Source: an uncultured Halieaceae bacterium (lineage in GTDB: Bacteria; Pseudomonadota; Gammaproteobacteria; Pseudomonadales; Halieaceae). From it: a stretch of DNA of 53,353 nt. Below are positions 6,456-14,152 of this stretch, in pieces. The notes beneath the pieces were generated by a model, which did not search any database, was not told the DNA's origin, and saw only the letters and a list, made by a program, of their open reading frames with translations. How positions within the stretch are numbered: position 1 is the stretch's first letter; each line of letters opens with the position of its first letter. The stretch spans positions 1 through 53,353 of the forward strand of contig CALJGI010000041.1 in the NCBI GenBank assembly GCA_938074045.1, read 5' to 3'. The position numbers and the translations under genes were made by a program.

Positions 6456-8819
6456 ATGCGCAATATCCGAGGAAAGGCACTAGTCCTGGCAGTAGCAGCT
6501 GCTACCAGTAGTCAATTGTCATTCGGGCAGCTTATGCTGGAAGAGGTCGTTGTAACCGCCCAGAAAAAGGCGGAATCTCTTACCGAAGCACCGCTGACGG
6601 TAAATTTGCTGAGTGAAGATTCCATGCGTGACGCCGCCATTTTTCAGGGTGACGAGCTTGGCAAGCTGACTGCCGGCGTTGAGATTCGCTATGAAGGTGA
6701 CAGCAATGTTGGTGTGGGTATTCGCGGTATTGGTACTTTTGCGCAGCAGTCCGCTCCACCACGTGTTGCCACTTATCTCGATAACTACTTTGTCGCCGGT
6801 TCGCAGACTGATTTCGCCTTTGCAGCTTTGTTTGATATGAAGCAGGTCCAGATTCTGAGAGGTCCGCAGGGCACTCTCTACGGTCAACCATCACCCACGG
6901 GAGCTGTGATTCTGGAGACGGCGGATCCCAATCTGGAAGAAGTGGAAGGGTATGTGCGTGGTTCGTACATTGCAGACCCTGACGGCTACAATGTACAGGG
7001 CGCTATTTCAGTACCAATTATCGAGGGATCCCTGGGCGCTCGCCTGGCTGTTCTTTCTGACGACAGAGATACCGGAACCGAGAACATTTTCCTGGGATAT
7101 GATGAAGCACGTAATCGCGAAGGTATCCGAGCAAAAGTTTTATGGGAACCCACTGACAACTTTTCCGCCAAGCTGGGCTACACCTGGATGCGGTCAGAAA
7201 ACTCAGACACCTTGCGCATAATGGAATCCGTTGACCCCGCTAGTGATTATCAATTGTCACCATCTGATCGGGCGTCGATTGCCGGTTCATCCGACGAAAT
7301 TATCTACAAGAAAGACTGGATGGCCACACTGCAGCTGAACTGGGAATTGGAATGGGGCGATATCAGCTGGTTTAGTGGTGACTTTGGCAGTGTTAATATT
7401 CGTGACGATGATCTCGATAATACGCAGTACCCGAATCTGATACTGGATGAGACCACCACAATATTTGAAAAGAATGTACAGCATGAATTGCGTATCAGTA
7501 TGTCACCCACAGATTCCTGGGATGTGCAGTTCGGTGCTTACTATGCTGATTCCCTTGCCATTACTGACGTAAAGAATCTGGCGGATGTTCCTGGCACCGG
7601 CACCTTTGAAATATTGCTCGATATTCCAACCGCGAGTGAAACCTCCGCTGTCTTCTTGCATAGTGATTTTCACTTCAATGATACGACCAGTCTGACGGTT
7701 GGTCTGCGCTACAACATCTTTGATCAGAATAATAAGAGCGGTCTCAACAACAATTTCCTGTTTGGTGGCTTTCTGGATAATGACAACAACGTTTCTGAGG
7801 CGACCTTCGTTATTCCCAATGCCTTGGCCTGCGTAATTGATCAATCCGGGATAGATCAGAGCGTGCTTGATTCTTTCCCCGCTGGAACCTGTGTAAACCA
7901 AAGGGTAGAAGAACTTAAGGAATGGACCGGTACACTGAAGCTGTCTCACAGCTTCAGTGACGCAGCCAATATGTATGTCACGCTCGATCACGGTTTCCGA
8001 CCTGGTGCGCCTAACTTTGACGTTAACGGCTCTTTCCAGCCCACGGTTGAAGATCCGACCTCAGGTCTGAATTTCTATGAGGGTGAAACAGTTAACAGCT
8101 TGGAACTGGGGTTGAAAGGATCTATATGGGATGGGCGCGGCCAGTATACCAGCGCAGTATTCTACAGCGTGTACGATGATTATCAGATCAGGCCTACATT
8201 TGAAGTATTCAATGGTGTGAGCGGCGACGTGACCGCCATATCAAACGCCGACGTTAATGTGGAGGAAGCTACGCAAACGGGTTTTGAAGCTGAGCTGCGA
8301 TATCTGGCGTCAGAAAACCTGGAGTTGTTTGGATCCTTCACCTACTCAAAGGTAGAGCTCACTTCCGGCACGATTCCTTGTACTGATGCTGCACAAGCGA
8401 CGGTTGATACCACTAATCGATTTAATGTCTGTGATGCGGATGGCTTGGCTGGCAGTCCGCAGCCTGAGGTGTTCCTCACGTTGAAGGCGGACTACACATT
8501 GCCGATTTCCATTGGTGGAGAGTGGTACTTGAGTGGTTTGTTCAACCATCGGGGCGATATTGAAGCACCGGGTGATATTACTGGCCGTTTTGAATCTGAC
8601 AGCTACAATACGCTCGATTTGTTCGCGGGTATCCGAGCGGAAAGCTGGGATATACAATTGTTTGTCAAGAACGCGACGGACGAAGAGGGCATATTAGCCC
8701 GTCGACCTTCCGATGGCGCAAGCGGTACGGCTAACTTTAACGGCGGCACGGCTTTGTACAACAATCTGACCGTTATTCCGCCCCGAACCTTGGGTGTTAC
8801 TGCCAGTTATCACTTCTAG
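6456..8819 (+). CDS. TonB-dependent outer-membrane receptor
   Basis: This 787-residue TonB-dependent receptor imports a large or scarce ligand across the outer membrane. ATG at 6456 has GGAG nine bases before it and opens a standard signal peptide (MRNIRGKALVLAVAAATSS...). The upstream in-frame GTG at 6429 does not give a sensible signal. The mature N-terminus reads LEEVVVTAQKKAESLTEAPL, typical of the TonB-box/plug start. The plug carries VGVGIRGIGTFA and VQILRGPQGTLYGQPSPTGA. The barrel ends in ...GVTASYHF with a terminal Phe. It is monocistronic between terminators. The ligand is unknown; the plug type (RGPQGTLYG) is common in marine receptors for complex organics. Confidence 0.95.
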   Translation: MRNIRGKALVLAVAAATSSQLSFGQLMLEEVVVTAQKKAESLTEAPLTVNLLSEDSMRDAAIFQGDELGKLTAGVEIRYEGDSNVGVGIRGIGTFAQQSAPPRVATYLDNYFVAGSQTDFAFAALFDMKQVQILRGPQGTLYGQPSPTGAVILETADPNLEEVEGYVRGSYIADPDGYNVQGAISVPIIEGSLGARLAVLSDDRDTGTENIFLGYDEARNREGIRAKVLWEPTDNFSAKLGYTWMRSENSDTLRIMESVDPASDYQLSPSDRASIAGSSDEIIYKKDWMATLQLNWELEWGDISWFSGDFGSVNIRDDDLDNTQYPNLILDETTTIFEKNVQHELRISMSPTDSWDVQFGAYYADSLAITDVKNLADVPGTGTFEILLDIPTASETSAVFLHSDFHFNDTTSLTVGLRYNIFDQNNKSGLNNNFLFGGFLDNDNNVSEATFVIPNALACVIDQSGIDQSVLDSFPAGTCVNQRVEELKEWTGTLKLSHSFSDAANMYVTLDHGFRPGAPNFDVNGSFQPTVEDPTSGLNFYEGETVNSLELGLKGSIWDGRGQYTSAVFYSVYDDYQIRPTFEVFNGVSGDVTAISNADVNVEEATQTGFEAELRYLASENLELFGSFTYSKVELTSGTIPCTDAAQATVDTTNRFNVCDADGLAGSPQPEVFLTLKADYTLPISIGGEWYLSGLFNHRGDIEAPGDITGRFESDSYNTLDLFAGIRAESWDIQLFVKNATDEEGILARRPSDGASGTANFNGGTALYNNLTVIPPRTLGVTASYHF

Positions 8820-8859
8820 CGACAGTGCGACTCACTCTATGCCTGCGGAGCGGGCACTG

Positions 8860-8900
8860 ACGAAAAGGGCCCAGGCAGTTATGTCCGGGCCTTTTCGTTT
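8860..8900 (+). terminator. Terminator of the TonB-dependent receptor gene
   Basis: ACGAAAAGGGCCC and GGGCCTTTTCGTTT form a long stem with one bulged base and a 14-base loop, ending in a short T run. It lies 40 bases after the receptor stop. Confidence 0.75.
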
Positions 8901-9000
8901 CTGGGCACAGAGAGTCTGGCCAGGTACAACAAGCTATGACATTCGCCTTACGCAACCTATTACGGCTAAAGTATCATGACATCTTGTAGTTGGGGCCAGG

Positions 9001-9816
9001 TTGGCCGCTAATGTGTTGACCGAAAATTCGCAAAGGGGATCAAAAATTAACAAGTACGATGGACTTAACAAAGCCATGGTTGAGCAATATGCTCCGCGAG
9101 AGGGTCGCAGGGCTCTGCTACCTGAAATGAGCGACAAGGCACGCGTTGCCTTGATGTGCCGAATGCTGTTCCAGGAGGGCTGGAACGAGCATATAGCCGG
9201 CCATATTACGCATCGCCTACCCGACGGCACAATTTTGACCAATCCGTGGGAATTGGCCTGGGATGAAATAACCGCCAGTGACATTATGACCCTCGATCAC
9301 AGCGGAAAAATTATAGAGGGCGAGTGGAATGTGACCCCGGCGATTGGTCTGCACGTTCAGTTACACGAGTTGCGACCTGAGGTTAACGTGGTTATCCACA
9401 ACCACGCCCACTGGAGCGGCATCTGGGCGAATATGCAGCGAGTGCCGCCGATATATGATCAAACAGGCGCGCATTGTGGACTGGAATTACCCCTTTACAA
9501 CGAATACACCGGCACATTCGACAAAGAAACCAGCAGCCTGTCTGCAGCAGAGGCTTTGGGTGATGCCAAGTGGGCTCTGCTTGCCAATCATGGTGCCTTA
9601 GTGGTGGGTAAGGATTTACGTCAGGCCCATCTGCGGGCAATTACGCTGGAGTGGCGTTGCAAGCGCGCCTATGAGGTGGAAATCGCGGGAGGTGGAGTGC
9701 CACTCAGCGACGAGCAAGTCGAAAAGGTGAGTATTACAGATGCCAATGGTTTTCCCTTTTGCTGGGAAGCAATGGCCCGACGTGAGTTGCGCCGGGATCC
9801 TGGTGTGCTGGACTAA
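9001..9816 (+). CDS. Class II aldolase/adducin-family protein
   Basis: This is a zinc-dependent class II aldolase-fold protein of up to 271 residues. The metal site is visible as HNHAH (133-137) with a further His in LLANHGALVVG (197), spaced as in the family. The region before it, EGWNEHIAGHITHRL...TNPWELAWDEI, is the typical nucleotide/phosphate-binding part. The longest frame starts at TTG 9001. ATG at 9076 (reading MVEQYAPREGRRALLPEM) is an equally good start and gives 246 residues. The TauD-type gene follows after 40 bases, so both probably act on the same small carboxylated substrate. The exact reaction (aldol cleavage, decarboxylation or epimerisation) cannot be told. Confidence 0.88.
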   Translation: MAANVLTENSQRGSKINKYDGLNKAMVEQYAPREGRRALLPEMSDKARVALMCRMLFQEGWNEHIAGHITHRLPDGTILTNPWELAWDEITASDIMTLDHSGKIIEGEWNVTPAIGLHVQLHELRPEVNVVIHNHAHWSGIWANMQRVPPIYDQTGAHCGLELPLYNEYTGTFDKETSSLSAAEALGDAKWALLANHGALVVGKDLRQAHLRAITLEWRCKRAYEVEIAGGGVPLSDEQVEKVSITDANGFPFCWEAMARRELRRDPGVLD

Positions 9817-9856
9817 ATTTCTTCATATCTGTTGCAATTACAACAAGGAATTAGTG

Positions 9857-10783
9857 GTGGCTCTTACTCTACAAGCTCTTGATAACGTCGGCGTCGAAGT
9901 CTCAGGCTTTGATATCAATAAACCTCTTACAGAGGAAATCAAGGCTGAGCTGACATCACTCTGGTACGAGCACGCCATTTTGCTGTTTCGGGATCAGGAT
10001 ATTTCGCCAGAAAAGCAGATTGAGTTTAGCCGAATCTTTGGCCCACTGGAGATACATCCTCTCAAGGTCAATATCAGTGAGCAGTACCCCGAATTGTTCG
10101 TACTCGAAAATGGCGGTGAGAAGGACAAGTTCTCCACCGCTTACTATCATGGCGAGGAAGTCGTTGGCCGTCTGGATTGGCATATGGATTTGCACTATAC
10201 AGCGCGCCCGAATCATGGCGCGCTGCTGCGTGCTTTGGTTGTTGCGGAAGAGGACGGTCTAACAGGATTTGGTGATCTGGCCAAAGCCTATGATGCCCTC
10301 GACGAAAAAACTAAAGAGCTGCTTGAGAAGCTGGAAGTGGCCTACAGCTTTAGCATGCAGCGTCGCCATATGCGCTATGTGGATCTGGAAGGATACGAAC
10401 CAGGCCCCTACAGCCCGAAAAACCCCACGGATATTGGTTTTCCGGATTTTGCAGACGCGGTCTATCCCATGGTTGTCACACATCCCGTCAGCGGTCGCAA
10501 GGTGCTCGAAATCGTAGAGCAGTTTCTGGACCGGGTAATAACGCCGCAGCAATTTGGCTTGTCTAATGATGAATCCATCGAGCTACTTGAACGCTTGGTC
10601 GCGCATACCAAAAGTCCCGAATTTACTTACTTTCATAAGTGGCGTGAAGGGGACATGGTGCTGTGGGACAACTGGCGGGCCATGCACTGCACAACCGGCA
10701 CCAAGCCGGGCGTCAAGCGGATCATCAACCGCACCACGATTGAAGGTGATGTGACCCTCGGCCGTGTGTTGACAGCAGAGTAA
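9857..10783 (+). CDS. TauD/TfdA-family Fe(II)/2-oxoglutarate dioxygenase
   Basis: This 308-residue non-haem iron dioxygenase couples 2-oxoglutarate decarboxylation to hydroxylation of an organic acid-like substrate. The iron triad is visible: H109-x-D111 in RLDWHMDLHY and the distal H277 in WDNWRAMHCTTG, followed by the 2-oxoglutarate-binding Arg in KRIINRTT. The frame extends upstream into the preceding gene, but GTG at 9857 has AAGGA at 9845-9849 and gives the normal family length. The substrate is unknown. The preceding aldolase-like gene and following MFS transporter gene may form a use-and-uptake set, though the transporter is on the other strand. Confidence 0.92.
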   Translation: MALTLQALDNVGVEVSGFDINKPLTEEIKAELTSLWYEHAILLFRDQDISPEKQIEFSRIFGPLEIHPLKVNISEQYPELFVLENGGEKDKFSTAYYHGEEVVGRLDWHMDLHYTARPNHGALLRALVVAEEDGLTGFGDLAKAYDALDEKTKELLEKLEVAYSFSMQRRHMRYVDLEGYEPGPYSPKNPTDIGFPDFADAVYPMVVTHPVSGRKVLEIVEQFLDRVITPQQFGLSNDESIELLERLVAHTKSPEFTYFHKWREGDMVLWDNWRAMHCTTGTKPGVKRIINRTTIEGDVTLGRVLTAE

Positions 10784-10805
10784 CGCCACTCTTAGCGGGT
10801 AAACG

Positions 10806-11537
10806 TCACCTCCGCTCAGGTGTAAGAAGTCCCTTAAAGAAGTCACTGATCGTGATTTTCGAAAGATCGATCAATTCGCCAGCATCCAGAAAAGAGCCGC
10901 TGCAAGCGCTGCAGGTTTCATACCATATGTGGGTTTGCTGTGGATCCACGACCTTGACCATTTCACCGCTACAGCGAGGGCAGGGGTATTGATCAATTCT
11001 GTTACTTTCCTTACCCACTTTTGCATCACCGGTATCGATGGCAGCAGCCGCTTTTTTATCTCGAAATATCTCCAATTCGCCGGCGTCGAACCAGATACCG
11101 CTACAGGTTGTACAGCGGTCGATCTCCGTGTCATCAAAGTCGACTTGCTCCATATCAGCCCTGCATTTTGGACAGCGAATTTTGCCCGACCAGAATGCGC
11201 CCGCTTCGGCGCCGCCAACAACCAGGGTGTGATGTGGAGTATTTTGCTGCTCCCCACGATGACGGTGAAATAGCACCACAAAAAGCAGCACCGCTGCCAG
11301 AGAACTGAGAAACAGGTATGACTGGGCGTAGCTGGCCCCTTCCGAAGACAGGCCATACAGTTTTGAGCCGAAGGCATGGCCCAGGTTGGCAACAGACATA
11401 TAGATGGCGAATTGCGTCGCTGAAAGGCCGCTGGAGCATATAGCCATGGCTAGCGCGATAACAGAAACCATGACAACCGGTAGCATGGCAATCCAGAGCG
11501 AGAGCATCACGCGCACGTAAAGCGTGTTTTCCCACAA
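10806..11537 (-). CDS. C-terminal part of a frameshifted MFS transporter with two zinc ribbons
   Basis: This frame continues the protein encoded at 11507-12526. Its first 105 residues hold the last transmembrane helices of an MFS transporter (WIAMLPVVMVSVIALAMAIC; YLFLSSLAAVLLFVVLF). The rest is a cytoplasmic tail with two zf-TFIIB-like zinc ribbons: CPKC...CTTCSGIWFDAGEL and CPRC...CSACSGSFLDAGEL. The apparent start at 11537 (TTG) lies inside the transporter and has no ribosome-binding site, so this is very likely the downstream half of a gene broken by a one-base indel near 11550-11560, not an independent gene. It converges on the TauD-type gene. Confidence 0.75.
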   Translation of the reverse strand: MWENTLYVRVMLSLWIAMLPVVMVSVIALAMAICSSGLSATQFAIYMSVANLGHAFGSKLYGLSSEGASYAQSYLFLSSLAAVLLFVVLFHRHRGEQQNTPHHTLVVGGAEAGAFWSGKIRCPKCRADMEQVDFDDTEIDRCTTCSGIWFDAGELEIFRDKKAAAAIDTGDAKVGKESNRIDQYPCPRCSGEMVKVVDPQQTHIWYETCSACSGSFLDAGELIDLSKITISDFFKGLLTPERR

Positions 11538-12526
11538 TACTGTGTCTGTGAAATCATCAGGGCGTGTAAAGCTACCAGAGAAGTGGCGATAAACAGCATG
11601 CGCTTTGGCCCCAGTCGATCAATAAGAGGCCCAACACCCAGCGCTAGTACCGCGCCTATCAGTCCCATCATGGCAACCAGTTGCGACCATTGTGCCGTTG
11701 TATAACCGAAGAGGTTTATCGCGGCGATGGGCATTAGCGCCTGACCATAGCCGTAAATCAGTCCGTCCATGAACATGATCGCCATGACAACCATGCTGCT
11801 GCGAACCCAGAGAATTTCATTGATGCCCTTGAATACCGAGCCAAATGAAGTGTTGAAGTTGCGGGTTGTCATTGCCTGTCCGTCAGTCCAGGGCAATACC
11901 CGCTCACCCTCGCGTTCGCGCACCCACAGTATGACCAGCAAGGGTATGGCGGCTACAGCCGCCGCCAGAACTGCTGTAGCGGCAAGGCCCCAGGTCGATA
12001 CCAACACGCCCGAGACTGCCGCCGTGAGGCTCCAGCCGATAGCCTTGCCGAAACTCATAAACGCGTTCAGTCGCCCTTGTTCCCTCACTGGTGTCAAATC
12101 GATCGACATACCATCGACAGCTACATCTTGTGTTGCCGCGAAGCTGTTTATCAGAGCGCCGATGACCATCAGCAGGCCCACCTGCTCGGCGGGGTTATCA
12201 ATCAGGGTCAAGGCAAGCAGAGAAAGGGTGAGCCCAAGCTGTGCCCCAATAACCCACGGCCTGCGTTGCCCCATCGGTAGATAGGAAAAACGATCCATAA
12301 ACGGGCCAGTCACGAGCTTGAACGCCCAGGGGAGCGTTATCACGGCCAGATAGGAAGCAATTTCCGAGGCACTCACGCCCAGGCTCGCCAACCACGCCGG
12401 TATGGCGATGGCCAGCAGGCCCTGGGGGATTCCCTGGGCAAAGTACATGATCGAGCCAGTTGCGTAGCGTATGGTCGAGCTCGTCAGATCAAACTCGATC
12501 GTCCCAATAATTTTCAAACCACTCAA
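11507..12526 (-). CDS. MFS transporter, N-terminal part (frameshifted)
   Basis: About 330 residues of a major facilitator transporter of the AmpG/SLC33-like kind: GSIMYFAQGIPQGLLAIAIP in helix 1, then FKLVTGPFMDRFSYLPMGQR in the loop between helices 2 and 3, and FAATQDVAVDGMSIDL. Homologues have 12 helices; this frame stops after about ten with an unrelated tail (SQTQYCGKTRFTCA). The other frame reads on from TDTVLWENTLYVRVMLSLW, restoring helices 11-12 and adding zinc ribbons. The break is either a real mutation or a sequencing or assembly error. AmpG-like transporters carry muropeptides or similar solutes; the substrate here is unknown. Confidence 0.8.
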   Translation of the reverse strand: MSGLKIIGTIEFDLTSSTIRYATGSIMYFAQGIPQGLLAIAIPAWLASLGVSASEIASYLAVITLPWAFKLVTGPFMDRFSYLPMGQRRPWVIGAQLGLTLSLLALTLIDNPAEQVGLLMVIGALINSFAATQDVAVDGMSIDLTPVREQGRLNAFMSFGKAIGWSLTAAVSGVLVSTWGLAATAVLAAAVAAIPLLVILWVREREGERVLPWTDGQAMTTRNFNTSFGSVFKGINEILWVRSSMVVMAIMFMDGLIYGYGQALMPIAAINLFGYTTAQWSQLVAMMGLIGAVLALGVGPLIDRLGPKRMLFIATSLVALHALMISQTQYCGKTRFTCA

Positions 12527-12622
12527 GTTTTTTCTTCAGCACCAGTTTGCAAGGCTTGTACCTGCTGCGCTGTCCTGTAAGCAAAGTGAATAAAAACTGG
12601 CGATCGGAGCACTAACGATCGC

Positions 12623-12976
12623 GTGTACATCTGGACCCACGGGTTTCGAGAGGTAATTGCTCTGGGCAAGGAACACTCCGTTTCCTCTCACGGTGGTAAT
12701 GTGGTTGGCCTGGTCTATCGGCACGGTCTGCGTACGCTGTGGTATCAGATTGAACCGGGGCAGCATGTAAACGCCAGCACAGAAGACCAGGTTAAAGATT
12801 TTGACACGATCATCGTGCCCAGAAAGGGCGAGGTGCACGCAAAACTAAACGGTAAAACTATGCTATTGCAGGAAGGGGAGGCTTATCTCATTACTGCCGG
12901 CGTTGCGCACGAGTTCTGGAATGATTTCGAACGTCCCAACGAGGGCTTGTTGGTTATGTGCGGTGACGGCGCTTGA
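12623..12976 (+). CDS. Small cupin-fold protein
   Basis: This 117-residue single-domain cupin is divergent from the MFS gene. The beta-barrel motifs are recognisable: LRTLWYQIEPGQHVNAST, then DFDTIIVPRKGEVHAKLNGK and EGEAYLITAGVAHEFWN. The first motif has only one His (GQH), so metal binding is uncertain. GTG at 12623 is the first start in the frame; no good ribosome-binding site is at the usual distance, so the start is tentative. The cellular role is unknown. Proteins of this size bind small ligands or act as isomerases or oxygenases. Confidence 0.75.
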   Translation: MYIWTHGFREVIALGKEHSVSSHGGNVVGLVYRHGLRTLWYQIEPGQHVNASTEDQVKDFDTIIVPRKGEVHAKLNGKTMLLQEGEAYLITAGVAHEFWNDFERPNEGLLVMCGDGA

Positions 12977-12981
12977 ACACG

Positions 12982-13015
12982 AGTAGAAGAGCCTGGCTGG
13001 CAGATTTCTTCTACT
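12982..13015. terminator. Inverted repeat between convergent genes
   Basis: AGTAGAAGA (12982-12990) and TCTTCTACT (13007-13015) are perfect inverted copies separated by 16 bases, lying between the convergent cupin gene and the gene at 13011. A T-tract is lacking. It may act as a bidirectional transcription end. Confidence 0.45.
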
Positions 13016-14060
13016 GGGCCAACTGATGAATTTTCAGCCGAGAGCCGACTTTTCCTGATACATCAATCTTGCAGTCTTTCCAGCCTCGAGGTGAATTCCA
13101 GGGTATGGAGGAAGGGTAGTTGAGCCGGATTTCCCCACGGTTGCAGGACAAAAAGACGGCGTCAATGCTGCCTTTGACATCGCTGACCGAAAATTTGGTG
13201 CGCGACAATCCGACAATCCAGGTGCCTGGTCCGGAGCGGTACATGGGCAGGAGTTCCCCCTCTATTGTCACATCCGGGATAGCATCAAAGCGGGCAGCGA
13301 CGCTGTTGAATCGGTTAGATGCCCGGAGGGCAATTTCTGATTTTGCATCGAGATCATTGATTTTTCCCAACGTATCATAGGCATCTGCGAGCATCATTCG
13401 ATCCAGTTGCAGAATCAGTACACGCTCGAGTAGTAGTGCATAGTCTGCTGGTGCGACATAGGGGTGTTCAAAGCGCTTGTAGTCGGCCAGGGTTTGCAGT
13501 TCGATGACCCGGCTCAGATGTTGCAGTTCCGCGGCTTCATCGTCCCAACGGTCTGCCAACGTGGCAGCCAATGTCTGGAACTTCACCTCTTCGTACACGT
13601 TTCTTCCCCGGTGGGATTTTAGTTTGGCCAGTTCATCAAAGGCTTCATCAAATCGTTCCATGCCCACAAAGGTTTGCGCAGCCTTATAAGTTTTGGAGAA
13701 TTCGGCGGACATTTCCCGTGGCTGATCAATGACCCACGTAAACACGACGGGGTCGGCTTCAACTCTGACGGCCTCACCATTATTGATTGCGGGGGTAAAA
13801 GTCAGGCCTTTGACCTGCTTGAGCACTTCCTGCTCGACAGCCTCTACACCATTTGAACTATGTATTTCGGCATTAACAACGACACCACGCTCGTTGATCT
13901 GGTACGTATAAACCATCCAGGCTTCGTCCTGGAAGGTTTCATTGAGTATGACGTTGTCACCCTGCGGGCTAAGGCTTTGGGGGGGCTGGAATGAAGCAAT
14001 GGTTGCATTACTACCAAGCATTGCAAAGCTGAGGACAATGAGTTTGAGCGATCTAAACAT
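13011..14060 (-). CDS. Secreted protein with a TonB-C-like domain
   Basis: A periplasmic protein of about 349 residues. ATG at 14060 (MFRSLKLIVLSFAMLGSNA, a signal peptide) has AGGA six bases upstream and is preferred over the ATG at 14090. After the signal, WMVYTYQINERGVVVNAEIH and VLKQVKGLTFTPAINNGEAV match the TonB C-terminal fold that recognises periplasmic partners. A helical region of about 150 residues with TPR-like spacing follows, then a C-terminal beta domain (WIVGLSRTKFSVSDVKGSID). There is no membrane anchor of the real TonB kind, so it is not an energy transducer. It lies 92 bases after the kinase gene on the same strand and may be co-transcribed with it. Confidence 0.75.
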   Translation of the reverse strand: MFRSLKLIVLSFAMLGSNATIASFQPPQSLSPQGDNVILNETFQDEAWMVYTYQINERGVVVNAEIHSSNGVEAVEQEVLKQVKGLTFTPAINNGEAVRVEADPVVFTWVIDQPREMSAEFSKTYKAAQTFVGMERFDEAFDELAKLKSHRGRNVYEEVKFQTLAATLADRWDDEAAELQHLSRVIELQTLADYKRFEHPYVAPADYALLLERVLILQLDRMMLADAYDTLGKINDLDAKSEIALRASNRFNSVAARFDAIPDVTIEGELLPMYRSGPGTWIVGLSRTKFSVSDVKGSIDAVFLSCNRGEIRLNYPSSIPWNSPRGWKDCKIDVSGKVGSRLKIHQLAQ

Positions 14061-14152
14061 GGGTATCCTGTTGTTACCTTGTTCCTGCATCCAAAATCTG
14101 TCAGTTCAAATGTTCAGTATATTCAATGGTACTTGCACCATGCACTGGCTTA

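Noticed and set aside
13011..14060. Energy-transducing TonB protein
   Set aside because: Only the C-terminal fold is similar; there is a cleavable signal peptide, no N-terminal anchor helix and no Pro-rich periplasmic spanner, and exbB/exbD are absent.
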